DNA of 64,000 bases from contig NZ_BMJB01000001.1 of NCBI RefSeq assembly GCF_014642855.1, positions 248,001 through 312,000 of the forward strand, written 5' to 3'. This DNA comes from Edaphobacter acidisoli (GTDB lineage Bacteria; Acidobacteriota; Terriglobia; Terriglobales; Acidobacteriaceae). The translations under genes were made by a program, and so were the position numbers. Numbering within the stretch: the stretch's first letter is position 1; each line of letters opens with the position of its first letter. Shown here one piece after another: positions 1 to 8,415 of the stretch. The notes below the pieces were generated by a model. It ran no database searches. It was not told where the DNA came from and saw nothing but the letters and a program-made list of their open reading frames with translations.

Positions 1-1789
1 GGTAGGTCTCGGCCATGTTCATGGCTTCGCCGGGCCAGACGCCTGCGGGGCCTGCCCATGCGACGTTGGTGGGGAGGCCTTGCGATTCTTCGCTCTCCAT
101 GCGGGTGAGGAGGCCGGTGATGAGCGGGTCGGTGGGTGAGTAGATCTGCGTGGGGGTGACGGCGAGGAAGCTCTGCGAATATGCGCCTTCGGGATAGGTT
201 GGCATCGCGGGGAGATATTTTGGCGTGAGTTTTTCGAGTGTGATGGAGCGGTTGATCGAAGCGCGGATGGCGGCGGTGTAGTCGGCGTACTCTTTGTCGA
301 GCCACTGGGCCTCGTGCGGATGGTTGAGCGCGCGGGCGGCTTCGGCGGTGACGCGGACGGCGTAGTCGGCGAGATAGTTGTGCGAGTAGCTGTGGCCTTC
401 GGGCAGGCCGGAGTCGCCGTAGCTCCACGGGAGCAGGCCGTACCAGTAGGTCTTTTCGCCGAGCGCGAGCGGTGGGGTTGGTTCGGTGCGGCAGCGTGCG
501 CCGGTCAACATGCGCCGGATGGGGCGTGCGCCGATGGGTGTGGTGGCTACGTCTTCGAGTGTGGTTTCTTCGCGGTGGGCTTTGATCCACTCGGACGCGG
601 CGAGCATGTGCGGGTAGGCTTTGGCGAGCCACGCGGCGTCGTGGGTGTAGAGGTAGTAGTCCCACGCGGCGCCGGCGTTGCCGCCCATGTTGTCCCACGC
701 GGGCCAACCGCTGACGGGTGGACCGTCCCACTCACCGTCGTCGTTCTGGATGTGGAAGGCGTGCTTGATGGACTGGCGCGCGGGGTCGAGATGGCCGGCG
801 ACCTCCATGGCGCGGGCCTGGAAGAGCTCGCCGCGGCCCCAGTACTGGCGATAGACGGCGGGGCCATCGAGGACCCAGAGGTCGCCGCGGGCGTCGTACT
901 CGGTGAGGATGAGGACGTAGGCGAGGCTGGAGTCGAAGAAGTCGTTGAGCTGCTGGCTGGGGTAGTGGATGCGCGCGCCGCGGGACCAGATGGCGTCCCA
1001 TTGCGTGGTGGCGCGGGCGAGGAGTGCTTCGCCGGAGAGGGTGGATAGTTCCGCGTTGCGGGACCGCGGGAATTCGTAAGGCAAGCGGAGCCAGACAGTC
1101 TCGGATTCGTGCGGCTTGAGATAGGCGGTGAGTGCTAGGGTGAGGGCGTTGTCTTCGGATTTCTCGGTGAAGTTATTGTGGTCGATCAGGACGATGTCTT
1201 CGCCGGATTCAGTTGCGATGCCGGAGTAGCTGGCGATGTAGGCGTGGCCGGGAAGGTTGCGGTTGCGGCCGCTGAGTTTGAGCAGGACGTGCGTGGGCTC
1301 GGTGCCGTTGTTGGTGAAGGTGAGGCGTACTACGTCGAATGCTCTCGCGCCGGAGGTGGCTGTGGGGAGTTTTGCGGGGTCTTGTTCGGGATCGACGGCG
1401 AAGGCGAGTTCTTCGAGTGAGGTGTTGTTGGCTGCGAGCCTGGTGATGATGAAGGGGTAGCGGTCTTTGTAGAGTCTCTGCGACTGCATGGCGAGTGGCG
1501 AGGCTTCGCCTTCGCCGGTGAACGCCTGGATGGCGAGCTCGCCGTCCATCTGGTCGGAGAAGCCGATGGGGCTGTCGAGTGGGCGGCGCTTGAGCGTCCA
1601 CTGCGACCAGTGCAGGTTGCCTTGTTTGTCGATGACGGTTTTGTGCGAGCCGAGGGGAAGGCCGATGAGGCTCTGGGCGTCGGTGTTGGTGTAGCGGTGG
1701 TCGATGTGGACGACGGTCTGCGCGGGGCTGGCGGCGAGGGCTGTTGCCAGTGCGAGCGGCAAGGTGGTGCGGAGGAGGCGTCGGGTCAA
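1..1789 (-). CDS. secreted six-hairpin glycosidase-like protein (3' end outside window)
   Basis: An open frame runs from a TTG codon at 1789 to the window edge (596 codons visible, no stop). The TTG follows a GAGAG ribosome site and opens a signal peptide (LTRRLLRTTLPLALATALAA), which supports this start. The middle and C-terminal parts are rich in Trp/Tyr motifs such as VLDGPAVYRQYWGRGELFQA, GWPAWDNMGGNAGAAWDYY and NVAWAGPAGVWPGEAMN, the look of an (alpha/alpha)6-barrel glycosidase domain behind an N-terminal beta-rich region. I cannot assign a GH family or substrate. It is probably exported. The codons are C-ending, unlike the G-ending codons of the plus-strand genes next to it. Confidence 0.75.
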   Translation of the reverse strand, partial: MTRRLLRTTLPLALATALAASPAQTVVHIDHRYTNTDAQSLIGLPLGSHKTVIDKQGNLHWSQWTLKRRPLDSPIGFSDQMDGELAIQAFTGEGEASPLAMQSQRLYKDRYPFIITRLAANNTSLEELAFAVDPEQDPAKLPTATSGARAFDVVRLTFTNNGTEPTHVLLKLSGRNRNLPGHAYIASYSGIATESGEDIVLIDHNNFTEKSEDNALTLALTAYLKPHESETVWLRLPYEFPRSRNAELSTLSGEALLARATTQWDAIWSRGARIHYPSQQLNDFFDSSLAYVLILTEYDARGDLWVLDGPAVYRQYWGRGELFQARAMEVAGHLDPARQSIKHAFHIQNDDGEWDGPPVSGWPAWDNMGGNAGAAWDYYLYTHDAAWLAKAYPHMLAASEWIKAHREETTLEDVATTPIGARPIRRMLTGARCRTEPTPPLALGEKTYWYGLLPWSYGDSGLPEGHSYSHNYLADYAVRVTAEAARALNHPHEAQWLDKEYADYTAAIRASINRSITLEKLTPKYLPAMPTYPEGAYSQSFLAVTPTQIYSPTDPLITGLLTRMESEESQGLPTNVAWAGPAGVWPGEAMNMAETY

Positions 1790-1994
1790 GATGGGATCTC
1801 TCGTGCGGTGGATGAAAGGATCTTTTCGCAGATGAAGTTTAGCGCGTAAATTTCACTTAAGTATAGGAGCTTTCATTTTTGTGACGACGGCTGCGGTAGC
1901 GAAGCGGGTTTCTCCACTACGGTGGCAAAGATGCCGCCTCCGGTCGAAATGACAGATGTTGTGGTCTGGAGACGAGGCTACTCTGGAAAGAGAG

Positions 1995-3134
1995 ATGAGG
2001 AGAGCGGCAGTGGGTGAGTGGACCCCGGAGTTGGTGCGGTGGATGCGGGAGCGGGCGCTGGAGGCTGGGTTTGATGCTGCCGGGGTGGCGGCGGTGTCGG
2101 CAACGGAGAGCGATGAAGGGCAGGTGGATGCGGAGCGGTTCTCGGAGTGGGTGGATGCGGGACGCGCGGGGGAGATGGAGTATCTGAAGCGGCGGGATGA
2201 GCAGGGGACGCTGCTGCGGAGCGGTGTGCGGGTGGCGATGCCGTGGGCGCGGTCGGTGATTGTCTGCGCGATGAACTACAACGGCGGCGGACCGCGGTCG
2301 GTGGATGCTGCTCCTGTGGGCGCGGGATGGATTGCGCGGTATGCGTGGAGTGGGCGCAGGGGTGAGGATGGGACGCTGGGGCCGAGCGACTATCACGATG
2401 AACTGCTTGGGCGGCTGCGGCGTGTGGAAGAGGCTTTGCGCGGGCGATTTGAGTGCGAGACGCGATGTTATGTCGATACGGGGCCGATTGTTGAGCGGGC
2501 GGTTGCGGCGAAGGCGGGGATTGGGTGGATTGGGAAGAATGCCTGCGTGTTGAATCAGGAGCTGGGGTCGTGGCTGCTGCTGGCGGTGGTGGTGACGTCG
2601 GTGCCGGTTGCGGCTGGTGCTGCGCTGGATGTGGCGGCGGACAGGTGCGGGAGTTGTACACGGTGCATTGAGGCTTGCCCGACGGATGCTTTGATTGCGC
2701 CGCGCCAGATGGATGCTTCGCGATGCATTGCGTATCTGACGATTGAGAAGAAGGGTGTGATTGAGGAGGAGTTGCGCGGGCTGATGGGGCGGCAGGTGTT
2801 TGGGTGCGATATCTGCCAGGAGGTTTGTCCGTGGAACCGGAGGGCGCCGGTGGCTGTGCATGCTGGGATGGAGATGCGGGCGGAGTTGGTGAATCCGGCG
2901 CTGGAGTGGCTGGCGGAGATGGACTCGGCGGCGTTCAAGCGGTGGTTTAAAGGATCGCCGCTGGAACGTACACGGAAGAAGCGTGTGCACCGGAATGTGG
3001 CGATTGCGATGGGCAATAGTGGCGATGCGCGGTATCTGCCGCAGTTGGAGGCCTGGGCTGCGGGTGAGGATGAGGTGTTGGCGGAGAGCGCGCGGTGGGC
3101 AATGGGGCAGATTCGCGGAGATTGTGGAGAGTAG
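1995..3134 (+). CDS. queG: epoxyqueuosine reductase QueG
   Basis: The product reduces epoxyqueuosine to queuosine in the wobble base of tRNAs with GUN anticodons, using cobalamin and two [4Fe-4S] clusters in the cytoplasm. The first ferredoxin-like motif CGSCTRCIEACP begins near residue 218, and the second (CDICQEVCPWNR) near residue 272. The N-terminal cobalamin-binding region and C-terminal HEAT-like segment (RNVAIAMGNSGDARYLP) follow the family order. The ATG at 1995 directly follows GGAAAGAG and is preferred; an in-frame ATG at 1956 would add 13 residues. At 379 residues it has the normal family length. The gene starts a plus-strand run with moaE. Confidence 0.93.
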   Translation: MRRAAVGEWTPELVRWMRERALEAGFDAAGVAAVSATESDEGQVDAERFSEWVDAGRAGEMEYLKRRDEQGTLLRSGVRVAMPWARSVIVCAMNYNGGGPRSVDAAPVGAGWIARYAWSGRRGEDGTLGPSDYHDELLGRLRRVEEALRGRFECETRCYVDTGPIVERAVAAKAGIGWIGKNACVLNQELGSWLLLAVVVTSVPVAAGAALDVAADRCGSCTRCIEACPTDALIAPRQMDASRCIAYLTIEKKGVIEEELRGLMGRQVFGCDICQEVCPWNRRAPVAVHAGMEMRAELVNPALEWLAEMDSAAFKRWFKGSPLERTRKKRVHRNVAIAMGNSGDARYLPQLEAWAAGEDEVLAESARWAMGQIRGDCGE

Positions 3135-3243
3135 ATTTGTTACATCGAGGCCTCCGGGGAGTCTGTTGAATGTAGGGAGACGGCTCGGCATGATAAGAGA
3201 GCGCTGAGTTTGGATAAGCCGGTATATTTTGCGGGGTTTGGTG

Positions 3244-3696
3244 ATGAGAGTTGAGATTGTGGATGAGGTGATTCCGGCGGGGGAGATTGTGGCGTCGATG
3301 AAGGCGGGCGCCGATGGGGCGGTGTGCGTCTTCGACGGGATTGTGCGGGACAATTCGCGTGGACGGAAGACGCTGCACCTGGATTACGAGGCTTATCGCG
3401 AGATGGCGCTGGGGAAGATGCGTGAGCTGGCGACGGAGGCCGTGGGGCGGTTCGGCGTAAGGGACGTGGCGGTGGTGCATCGGCTGGGACGGCTGGTGGT
3501 GGGCGAGACGAGTGTGCTGGTGGTGGTGGCTTCGGCGCATCGGGGCGCGGCGTTTGATGCGTGCAGATGGCTGATCGATACGCTCAAGAAGACCGTGCCT
3601 ATCTGGAAGAAAGAGCAGTTTGTGGATGGGGTGGTTTGGGCGGATGGTGAGCCATTCCCTGAGGAGATTGGGCTGACGGCGAAGGAGCGGCTGTGA
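3244..3696 (+). CDS. moaE: molybdopterin synthase catalytic subunit MoaE
   Basis: MoaE transfers sulfur from thiocarboxylated MoaD to precursor Z to make molybdopterin for molybdenum enzymes. The 150-residue product has the expected family blocks: GAVCVFDGIVRDNSRG, LDYEAYREMA, HRLGRLVVGE and the C-terminal catalytic lysine segment PIWKKEQFVDG. The ATG at 3244 is chosen over an upstream TTG at 3229, which adds five residues with no better ribosome site. No moaD, moaA or moaC is near, so the rest of the pathway must lie elsewhere. Its stop overlaps the next gene start by four bases. Confidence 0.92.
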   Translation: MRVEIVDEVIPAGEIVASMKAGADGAVCVFDGIVRDNSRGRKTLHLDYEAYREMALGKMRELATEAVGRFGVRDVAVVHRLGRLVVGETSVLVVVASAHRGAAFDACRWLIDTLKKTVPIWKKEQFVDGVVWADGEPFPEEIGLTAKERL

Positions 3697-4700
3697 GGGT
3701 TGTGGCTGCGTTGGCGGCGGGGTTGCTGGGGACGGCGCTGGTGGCGCAGGCACCGGTGGTGCGGCGGCCTCCGCAGATGGATGGGCCACAAGCTCCGTCG
3801 AGCGACGACCATGATGCGCCTGGGACGCAGGCTCCGGTGGCGAAGGAAGGCACGATTCGGGTGCAGTCGCGGCTGGTGAATGTGGCGGTGAATGTGGTGG
3901 ACGAGACGGGCGCTCCGGTGGGCGGGTTGGGGCGCGATGACTTCGAGGTGCTGGAGGACGGAAAGCCGCAGAAGATTGCCGTGTTCGAGAAGGACTCGTC
4001 GACACCGCTGGAGATTGTGCTGGCGATTGATGCGAGCATGAGCGTGTTTGGCGATGAGCGGCTGGAGCATGATGCGGCGAAGCACTTTGTGAATGCGCTG
4101 CTGAGGCCGCAGGATCAGCTTGACCTGATGTCGTTTGCCGATCAGGTGAGGGAGATTGTTCCGTTCACCAATGACAAGAAGAGGATTGAGCGCGGGCTGG
4201 GCGAGATTGAGCATGGCGATGAGACCGCGATGTATGACGCGATTTATCTGGGGTCGGAGGCGCTGGCGGGAACGCGCCAGGACAGTGGGCAGCGGCGCGT
4301 GATGGTGCTGATTACAGATGGCGTGGATACGGCGCAGAAGACGAACTACACGCACGCGGTGGAGCAGGCGCAGCGGGCGGCGACGATGGTGTATTCGATT
4401 ATTGTGGTGCCGGTGGATGCGGATGCGGGACGCAATACGGGTGGGGAGCATGCGCTGATCCAGATGGCTCGGGACACGGGCGGGAAGTTCTACTACGTCG
4501 AGGACCCGAGGGACCTGGAGCCGGCGTTCGCGCATGTGTCGGATGATCTGCGGACGCAGTATCTGCTGGGGTATTACGCGCCGCAGCAGCATAAGGGAGA
4601 CAGCCCGTTTCGCCGGATCACGGTGAAGCTTAAGGACCCGGCGCTGGCTGCGAAGTATCGGTTGCGGTATAGAACCGGATACTACGGGGATGCGTTGTAG
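3693..4700 (+). CDS. VWFA domain protein of the acidobacterial type
   Basis: A 335-residue exported protein. A hydrophobic leader (VVAALAAGLLGTALVAQAP) is followed by a beta-rich segment (VQSRLVNVAVNVVDETG, DFEVLEDGKPQKI), then a von Willebrand A domain from about residue 105 to 290. The MIDAS metal site is visible as DASMS near residue 111. This layout matches the VWFA-related family common in Acidobacteriota (TIGR03436 type). A protein-binding or adhesion role outside the cytoplasm is inferred; no enzyme activity is expected. The GTG start overlaps the moaE stop, so the genes are probably cotranscribed although no functional link to molybdopterin is evident. Confidence 0.85.
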   Translation: MRVVAALAAGLLGTALVAQAPVVRRPPQMDGPQAPSSDDHDAPGTQAPVAKEGTIRVQSRLVNVAVNVVDETGAPVGGLGRDDFEVLEDGKPQKIAVFEKDSSTPLEIVLAIDASMSVFGDERLEHDAAKHFVNALLRPQDQLDLMSFADQVREIVPFTNDKKRIERGLGEIEHGDETAMYDAIYLGSEALAGTRQDSGQRRVMVLITDGVDTAQKTNYTHAVEQAQRAATMVYSIIVVPVDADAGRNTGGEHALIQMARDTGGKFYYVEDPRDLEPAFAHVSDDLRTQYLLGYYAPQQHKGDSPFRRITVKLKDPALAAKYRLRYRTGYYGDAL

Positions 4701-4723
4701 GGGCCAGACGCTTCGCGTGAATC

Positions 4724-4999
4724 TCATGTCTCGGCTGTGGTGGGGTCGATGATGGTGGCGATGGGTGCGATGACGTTGGCGGGGAAGCCTCCTTCGGCGG
4801 CGTGTTTGCGGATGAGGTCTTCGCTGGGGGCGATGTAGATGCAGTAGATCTTGTCGCCGGCGACGAAGGACTGGACCCACTGGATCTCAGGTCCAAGACT
4901 TCTGAGGACGCTGCAAGATTTTTGTGAGATAGCGGTGAGTTGCTCGGGCGTGAGTTTGGCAGCGCCGGGGATGTTGCGTTCGATGAGGTATTTGGGCAT
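4724..4999 (-). CDS. DUF4242-like small protein
   Basis: A 91-residue protein starting MPKYLIERNIPGAAKLTPEQ and continuing with WVQSFVAGDKIYCIYIAPSEDLIRKHAAEGGFPAN, the usual blocks of the DUF4242 (small ferredoxin-like fold, putative nickel-binding) family. The ATG at 4999 has a GAGGAA ribosome site; a longer frame up to 5149 has no support. The function is not established. It is a single gene, convergent with the VWFA gene 23 bases away and divergent from the suhB-like gene. Confidence 0.8.
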   Translation of the reverse strand: MPKYLIERNIPGAAKLTPEQLTAISQKSCSVLRSLGPEIQWVQSFVAGDKIYCIYIAPSEDLIRKHAAEGGFPANVIAPIATIIDPTTAET

Positions 5000-5195
5000 G
5001 GTGGTATTCCTCCATGAGGAGATGAATGCATGGCCCGATGAATGTGGGGGAGTATGCCTGAAGAAGATGTGAGGAGTCAAAAGAGATATAGCGTCGTTTG
5101 AGGCGGTGGCTTCGCTCAGGGTGCCGAATGGAAATGCAGGAATCAGCATAAGTAGAGGCTTACACTGGAGGTAGTTCGAAGAAGAGGAGCCGCGG

Positions 5196-6071
5196 GTGAG
5201 TAAATTTGAATTTGTGACGGTGGCTGAAGGGATTGCGCGCGAGGCTGGCTCGCTGCTGCATCGTTTTTATGACAAGGGTGTGACCACTGAGTACAAAGGC
5301 GATGTCGATCTGGTGACGGAGGCTGATCGGGCCAGTGAGAAGCTCATCCGTGAGAAGTTGAAGGCGGCGTTCCCGACGCATGGGATTTATGGCGAAGAGG
5401 GAACGCGGGAGCAATTGGAGAGCGAGTATCGATGGTATGTCGATCCGCTGGATGGGACGACGAACTTTGCGCATGGTTTTCCGTCGTTTTGTGTGATTCT
5501 CGGGCTGGAGCGGCGACCGGCTGGGTTGGCCGCGGATGCGGACGGCGAGATGGTGGCTGGTGTGGTGTTCGATCCGCTGCGGCACGAGTCGTTTGTAGCG
5601 GAGCGCGGCAAGGGCGCGTGGCTGAATGGGAAGCGTGTGCATGTGTCGACGACGAAGACGCTGGCTGAGTCGCTGACGGCGACGGGATTTCCGAGCAGGA
5701 AACGGCATGGCAGCCCGAATGTGCATTTCTACCAGGAGATTACGCTGCGGTCGCATGGTGTGCGGCGTGCGGGCAGCGCCGGGTTGGACCTGGCTTATGT
5801 TGCTTGTGGGCGGCTGGATGGATTCTGGGAGTTCAATTTGAATCCGTGGGACACCTCGGCGGGCGTGCTGCTGGTGGAAGAGGCTGGCGGGACGGTGACG
5901 CACTTTGACGGCGGCAAGTTTACGATGGACAGCCGCGAGGTGCTGGCGACGAACGGGCTGATTCTGGGCGAGATTTCGCACCTGTTTACGGAGATGTTTG
6001 CGGGCAGGGAGCTGACGCCGATACCGACTCCGCAGGAGTTTCGGGAGTTGCGGGAGGCGGCCCGGAGCTAG
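5196..6071 (+). CDS. suhB: inositol monophosphatase family protein (SuhB-like)
   Basis: This 291-residue cytoplasmic phosphatase of the IMPase/FBPase superfamily hydrolyses myo-inositol phosphate or related phosphates with Mg2+ or Li+-sensitive chemistry. Metal-binding motifs are clear: YGEEGT, then WYVDPLDGTTNFAHG, and the C-terminal NPWDTSAGVLLVEEAGG. The start is GTG at 5196 behind an AGAGGAG site. The exact substrate cannot be told from sequence; SuhB-type activity is the best guess. It stands alone before the ferredoxin gene, with a short stem-loop (6088-6109) downstream. Confidence 0.88.
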   Translation: MSKFEFVTVAEGIAREAGSLLHRFYDKGVTTEYKGDVDLVTEADRASEKLIREKLKAAFPTHGIYGEEGTREQLESEYRWYVDPLDGTTNFAHGFPSFCVILGLERRPAGLAADADGEMVAGVVFDPLRHESFVAERGKGAWLNGKRVHVSTTKTLAESLTATGFPSRKRHGSPNVHFYQEITLRSHGVRRAGSAGLDLAYVACGRLDGFWEFNLNPWDTSAGVLLVEEAGGTVTHFDGGKFTMDSREVLATNGLILGEISHLFTEMFAGRELTPIPTPQEFRELREAARS

Positions 6072-6087
6072 TGGAGCGCTGTTTCAG

Positions 6088-6109
6088 GCCTATGAATGGA
6101 GTCATAGGC
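6088..6109 (+). other. stem-loop after the suhB-like gene
   Basis: GCCTATGA and TCATAGGC form a perfect 8-bp stem around the loop ATGGAG, 16 bases after the stop codon. There is no T-run behind it, so it is at best a weak terminator or an mRNA 3'-end structure. Confidence 0.4.
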
Positions 6110-6217
6110 TCGGGAGCGGGCGAGGATTTAGGCTTGCAGTGTGAAGCGATTATGCTGCTAGAATCGAAGCAAAGATTATTCAGGGTTGTCTTTTCACGAG
6201 GCAAAGGGAGATAAGAG

Positions 6218-6478
6218 ATGGCGTATGTGATTGCGGAACCGTGCATTGGGACGAAGGACACAGCTTGCGTGGACGCGTGCCCGGTTGATTGTATTCACCC
6301 GAAGAAGGATGAGGCAGGCCACGGGGATTCGGAGCAGTTGTTCATCGATCCCGTGGAGTGCATTGATTGCGGCGCGTGCGTGCCGGTTTGCCCGGTGTCT
6401 GCGATCTACGCGGGTGATGACCTGCCGGAGAAGTGGGCGGACTTCCAGACAAAGAATGCGTCGCACTTCGGACGGTAA
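6218..6478 (+). CDS. 7Fe ferredoxin ([3Fe-4S][4Fe-4S])
   Basis: An 86-residue soluble electron carrier. Cysteines at 9, 17, 21, 25, 48, 51, 54 and 58 match the spacing of Azotobacter FdI-type seven-iron ferredoxins: C9, C17 and C58 would hold the [3Fe-4S] cluster, and C21, C48, C51 and C54 the [4Fe-4S] cluster. A strong ribosome site (AAAGGGAG) precedes the ATG, consistent with high expression. It is monocistronic, bounded downstream by a terminator-like hairpin at 6501-6528. The redox partner is not shown by the neighbours. Confidence 0.93.
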   Translation: MAYVIAEPCIGTKDTACVDACPVDCIHPKKDEAGHGDSEQLFIDPVECIDCGACVPVCPVSAIYAGDDLPEKWADFQTKNASHFGR

Positions 6479-6500
6479 CGTCGTTCGATGAACTTGATGA

Positions 6501-6528
6501 GCGCGCGGCCCAGGGCTGCGCGTTTTCA
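6501..6528 (+). terminator. terminator after the ferredoxin gene
   Basis: A very GC-rich stem (CGCGCGGCC / GGGCTGCGCG, one G-T wobble, tight loop) is followed by TTTTCATTT, 23 bases after the ferredoxin stop. Confidence 0.65.
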
Positions 6529-6545
6529 TTTGGATGGAGGATGCG

Positions 6546-6995
6546 ATGAAGAGTCTGGCTTCCACCGATGTGCTGGCGGAGACGAAGAACAGGCTTCTTG
6601 CTGTGCGTCCGGACGACAGGGCGCGCTGGGGAAAGATGTCGGCTACGCAGATGGTGCGGCATCTTGACTGCGCCTGCGATGTTGCTCTGGGCGCGCGGGC
6701 GGCGAAGCCTGTGAAGGGGATTCCTCCGCCGGTGATGAAATGGCTGGCGCTGCGGTCGGGAGTTCGATGGGCGAAGAACATCAGGACGGCGCCTGAGCTG
6801 GAGCGGCTGATAGCGGAGCGCACGGATGGTGAGTTTGACGCGCTGGTGAAGTCGGCGGCGGTCAAGATCGAGTCGCTGACGACTACGGGCAGCTATGCGG
6901 GGAGCCATCCTTTCTTTGGGACGATGACGGCGGCTGATTGGATGCGGTGGGGTTATCTTCACGCCGATCACCATCTGCGCCAGTTTGGCCGGTAG
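6546..6995 (+). CDS. DUF1569 / DinB-like protein
   Basis: A 149-residue protein with the sequence features of the DUF1569 branch of the DinB/YfiT four-helix family: WGKMSATQMVRHLDCACD near the N-terminus, PPPVMKWLALRSGVRWAKNI in the middle, and HPFFGTMTAADWMRWGYLHADHHLRQFGR at the end. The histidines in RHLD and HADHH are the likely metal ligands. The ATG at 6546 is used because GGAGG (6537-6541) lies just upstream; the ATG at 6534 would contain that site. Function unknown (possibly a metal-dependent thiol-type transferase). It slightly precedes recO, probably in one transcript. Confidence 0.8.
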   Translation: MKSLASTDVLAETKNRLLAVRPDDRARWGKMSATQMVRHLDCACDVALGARAAKPVKGIPPPVMKWLALRSGVRWAKNIRTAPELERLIAERTDGEFDALVKSAAVKIESLTTTGSYAGSHPFFGTMTAADWMRWGYLHADHHLRQFGR

Positions 6996-6999
6996 GCGG

Positions 7000-7734
7000 A
7001 TGATCGAGCGGCGAGGTGAGGCGATCGTGTTGCGGGCGTGGCCTTTTCAAGAGGCCGATCTGCTGGTGAGCCTGTTTACGCGCGAGCAGGGGCGTGTGAA
7101 GGGCGTTGCGCGTCATGCGCTGAAGTCGCGGCGCCGGTTTGGCGGGGCGCTGGAGCCAATGACGCATGTGCGGGCGACGTATGCGGAGCGTCCGAAGCAG
7201 GAGCTGGTGCGGTTGGATGCGTTTGAGATTTTGAGCTCGCCGCTGTCGCGTTCTGTGGATTATGCGCGGACGGCGGCGCTACAGATGGTTGCCGAGGTTT
7301 TGGAAGAGCTGCCGGAAGGCGTAGTGGATGACGCGGTGTTTCGCCTGGCGCTGGCCGTGATGGACGAGATGCAGGTGGGGCGGATGTGGATGCCGGTCAC
7401 GTATTTTGCGCTGTGGATGAACCGGTTGATGGGGTGGATGCCGGAGTTGGCGCAATGCGGGGTGTGTGGGCGCGATCTGCGTGGTGGCGCGGTGTGGTAT
7501 TCGGCGGCGGCTGATGGGGTGACATGTGCGGATGATCGGCGAGCGGGGAGTGTGGCGCTTTCGGCTGCTTCGGTGATGCTTGCTGCGAGGATGTTTCACG
7601 CTACGGTGAAGGAGTTGGGTGCGGAGGAGTGGCCGCGGTCGCGTGGGGCTGACCTGCGGAGATTCGCCGTCGAAATGTTGGAGCGGCATCTTGAGCGGCG
7701 GCTGGTGAGTGCGAGGGCTCTGGGCAGGATTTAA
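7000..7734 (+). CDS. recO: DNA repair protein RecO
   Basis: RecO acts with RecR to load RecA on SSB-coated single-stranded DNA during gap repair. The 244-residue product has the N-terminal OB-fold (EAIVLRAWPFQEADLLVSLF, GRVKGVARHALKSRRRFGG), a helical middle and a zinc-finger-like CGVCG motif followed by a third Cys in VTCADD. The fourth Cys of a full four-Cys zinc site is not seen. The ATG at 7000 has a GGTAGGCGG site. It overlaps the 3' end of the previous gene frame only if the upstream TTG is used. Its stop codon overlaps the convergent lipoprotein stop by four bases. Confidence 0.9.
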   Translation: MIERRGEAIVLRAWPFQEADLLVSLFTREQGRVKGVARHALKSRRRFGGALEPMTHVRATYAERPKQELVRLDAFEILSSPLSRSVDYARTAALQMVAEVLEELPEGVVDDAVFRLALAVMDEMQVGRMWMPVTYFALWMNRLMGWMPELAQCGVCGRDLRGGAVWYSAAADGVTCADDRRAGSVALSAASVMLAARMFHATVKELGAEEWPRSRGADLRRFAVEMLERHLERRLVSARALGRI

Positions 7735-8285
7735 TCGGGGACCTGCCAGCTTGTGGTGGTCTGGTCGAGGGTGATTTTGGCGGTATTGGAGTCGTTGATG
7801 GCCTGCGCCATTTGCGGGAAGGCGGCGAGGACTTCGGGCGTCTTCGCCCAGACTGGAACTTCCGTGATTGTGTAGTGGTAGGTGACGGTGCTTTGCTTGA
7901 ATCCGTTGACGACGGAGAGTGGCGTGGAACTGTCGATGCTGGTGACTTCGCGGTTGCCGTAGCAGAAGCGTGGTGCGTATCGCTGGCCTGCCGGGGCGAC
8001 GGTGTAACGGCTGCTGTGAATAGCTGGTTCTTCGTTTTTATTGAGCAGGAGCGATTTGACGAGCGAGTCGAGTTGTCTGGTCTCGGTCTTGTCGGTGGTT
8101 TCGTAGGGGAAGCGTATGTTGGATAACAGGCACTCGTGGTGGTCGAGGAAGTATGCGTTGATGGCCTTGCTGAAGTTCTCAGGCGTGGGCGCAGACTTCG
8201 AGGGAGCGCAGCCGGTGGCGATGGTCAGAGCGAGAGCGCTGATTGAGGCGAAGAAAACTCCTGAACGCCGGATGAAGGGTTTCAT
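7731..8285 (-). CDS. putative lipoprotein, family not recognised
   Basis: A 184-residue protein with a signal peptide ending in a lipobox (ALTIATGC), so the mature protein should be anchored at the membrane through Cys. The body carries HHECLLSNIRFPYETTD and, later, FCYGNREVTSID and TITEVPVWAKTPEV. I do not recognise a family. The ATG at 8285 is chosen because AAGGAG lies 6 bases upstream. It is a single gene, convergent with recO (4-bp overlap) and divergent from the TonB-domain gene. Confidence 0.75.
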   Translation of the reverse strand: MKPFIRRSGVFFASISALALTIATGCAPSKSAPTPENFSKAINAYFLDHHECLLSNIRFPYETTDKTETRQLDSLVKSLLLNKNEEPAIHSSRYTVAPAGQRYAPRFCYGNREVTSIDSSTPLSVVNGFKQSTVTYHYTITEVPVWAKTPEVLAAFPQMAQAINDSNTAKITLDQTTTSWQVPD

Positions 8286-8415
8286 TGCGGCTCCTTTATT
8301 GAGGTCGATTGATTCTGCTTGAGTTATTGCAGTTGCTCCGACGCGCATTTAGATGCTTCAACGATACGTGGTGTTTGCTGGCTTTGAGCGATGTATTTTG
8401 CGCTGGTGAACAGGG

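Noticed and set aside
1890-1955. GAAGCGGGTTTCTCCACTACGGTGG stretch as a dispersed repeat
   Set aside because: It looks like a remnant of an intergenic repeat, but only one copy is in the window and I cannot confirm others.
1917-3353. long minus-strand frame (478 codons) opposite queG
   Set aside because: It is rich in Arg, His, Pro and Ser, as expected from antisense reading of a GC-rich gene; it has no recognisable domain or ribosome site.
3393-4880. minus-strand frame of 495 codons opposite moaE and the VWFA gene
   Set aside because: Composition (Arg/His/Leu-rich low complexity) and full overlap with two well-supported genes show that it is an antisense shadow.
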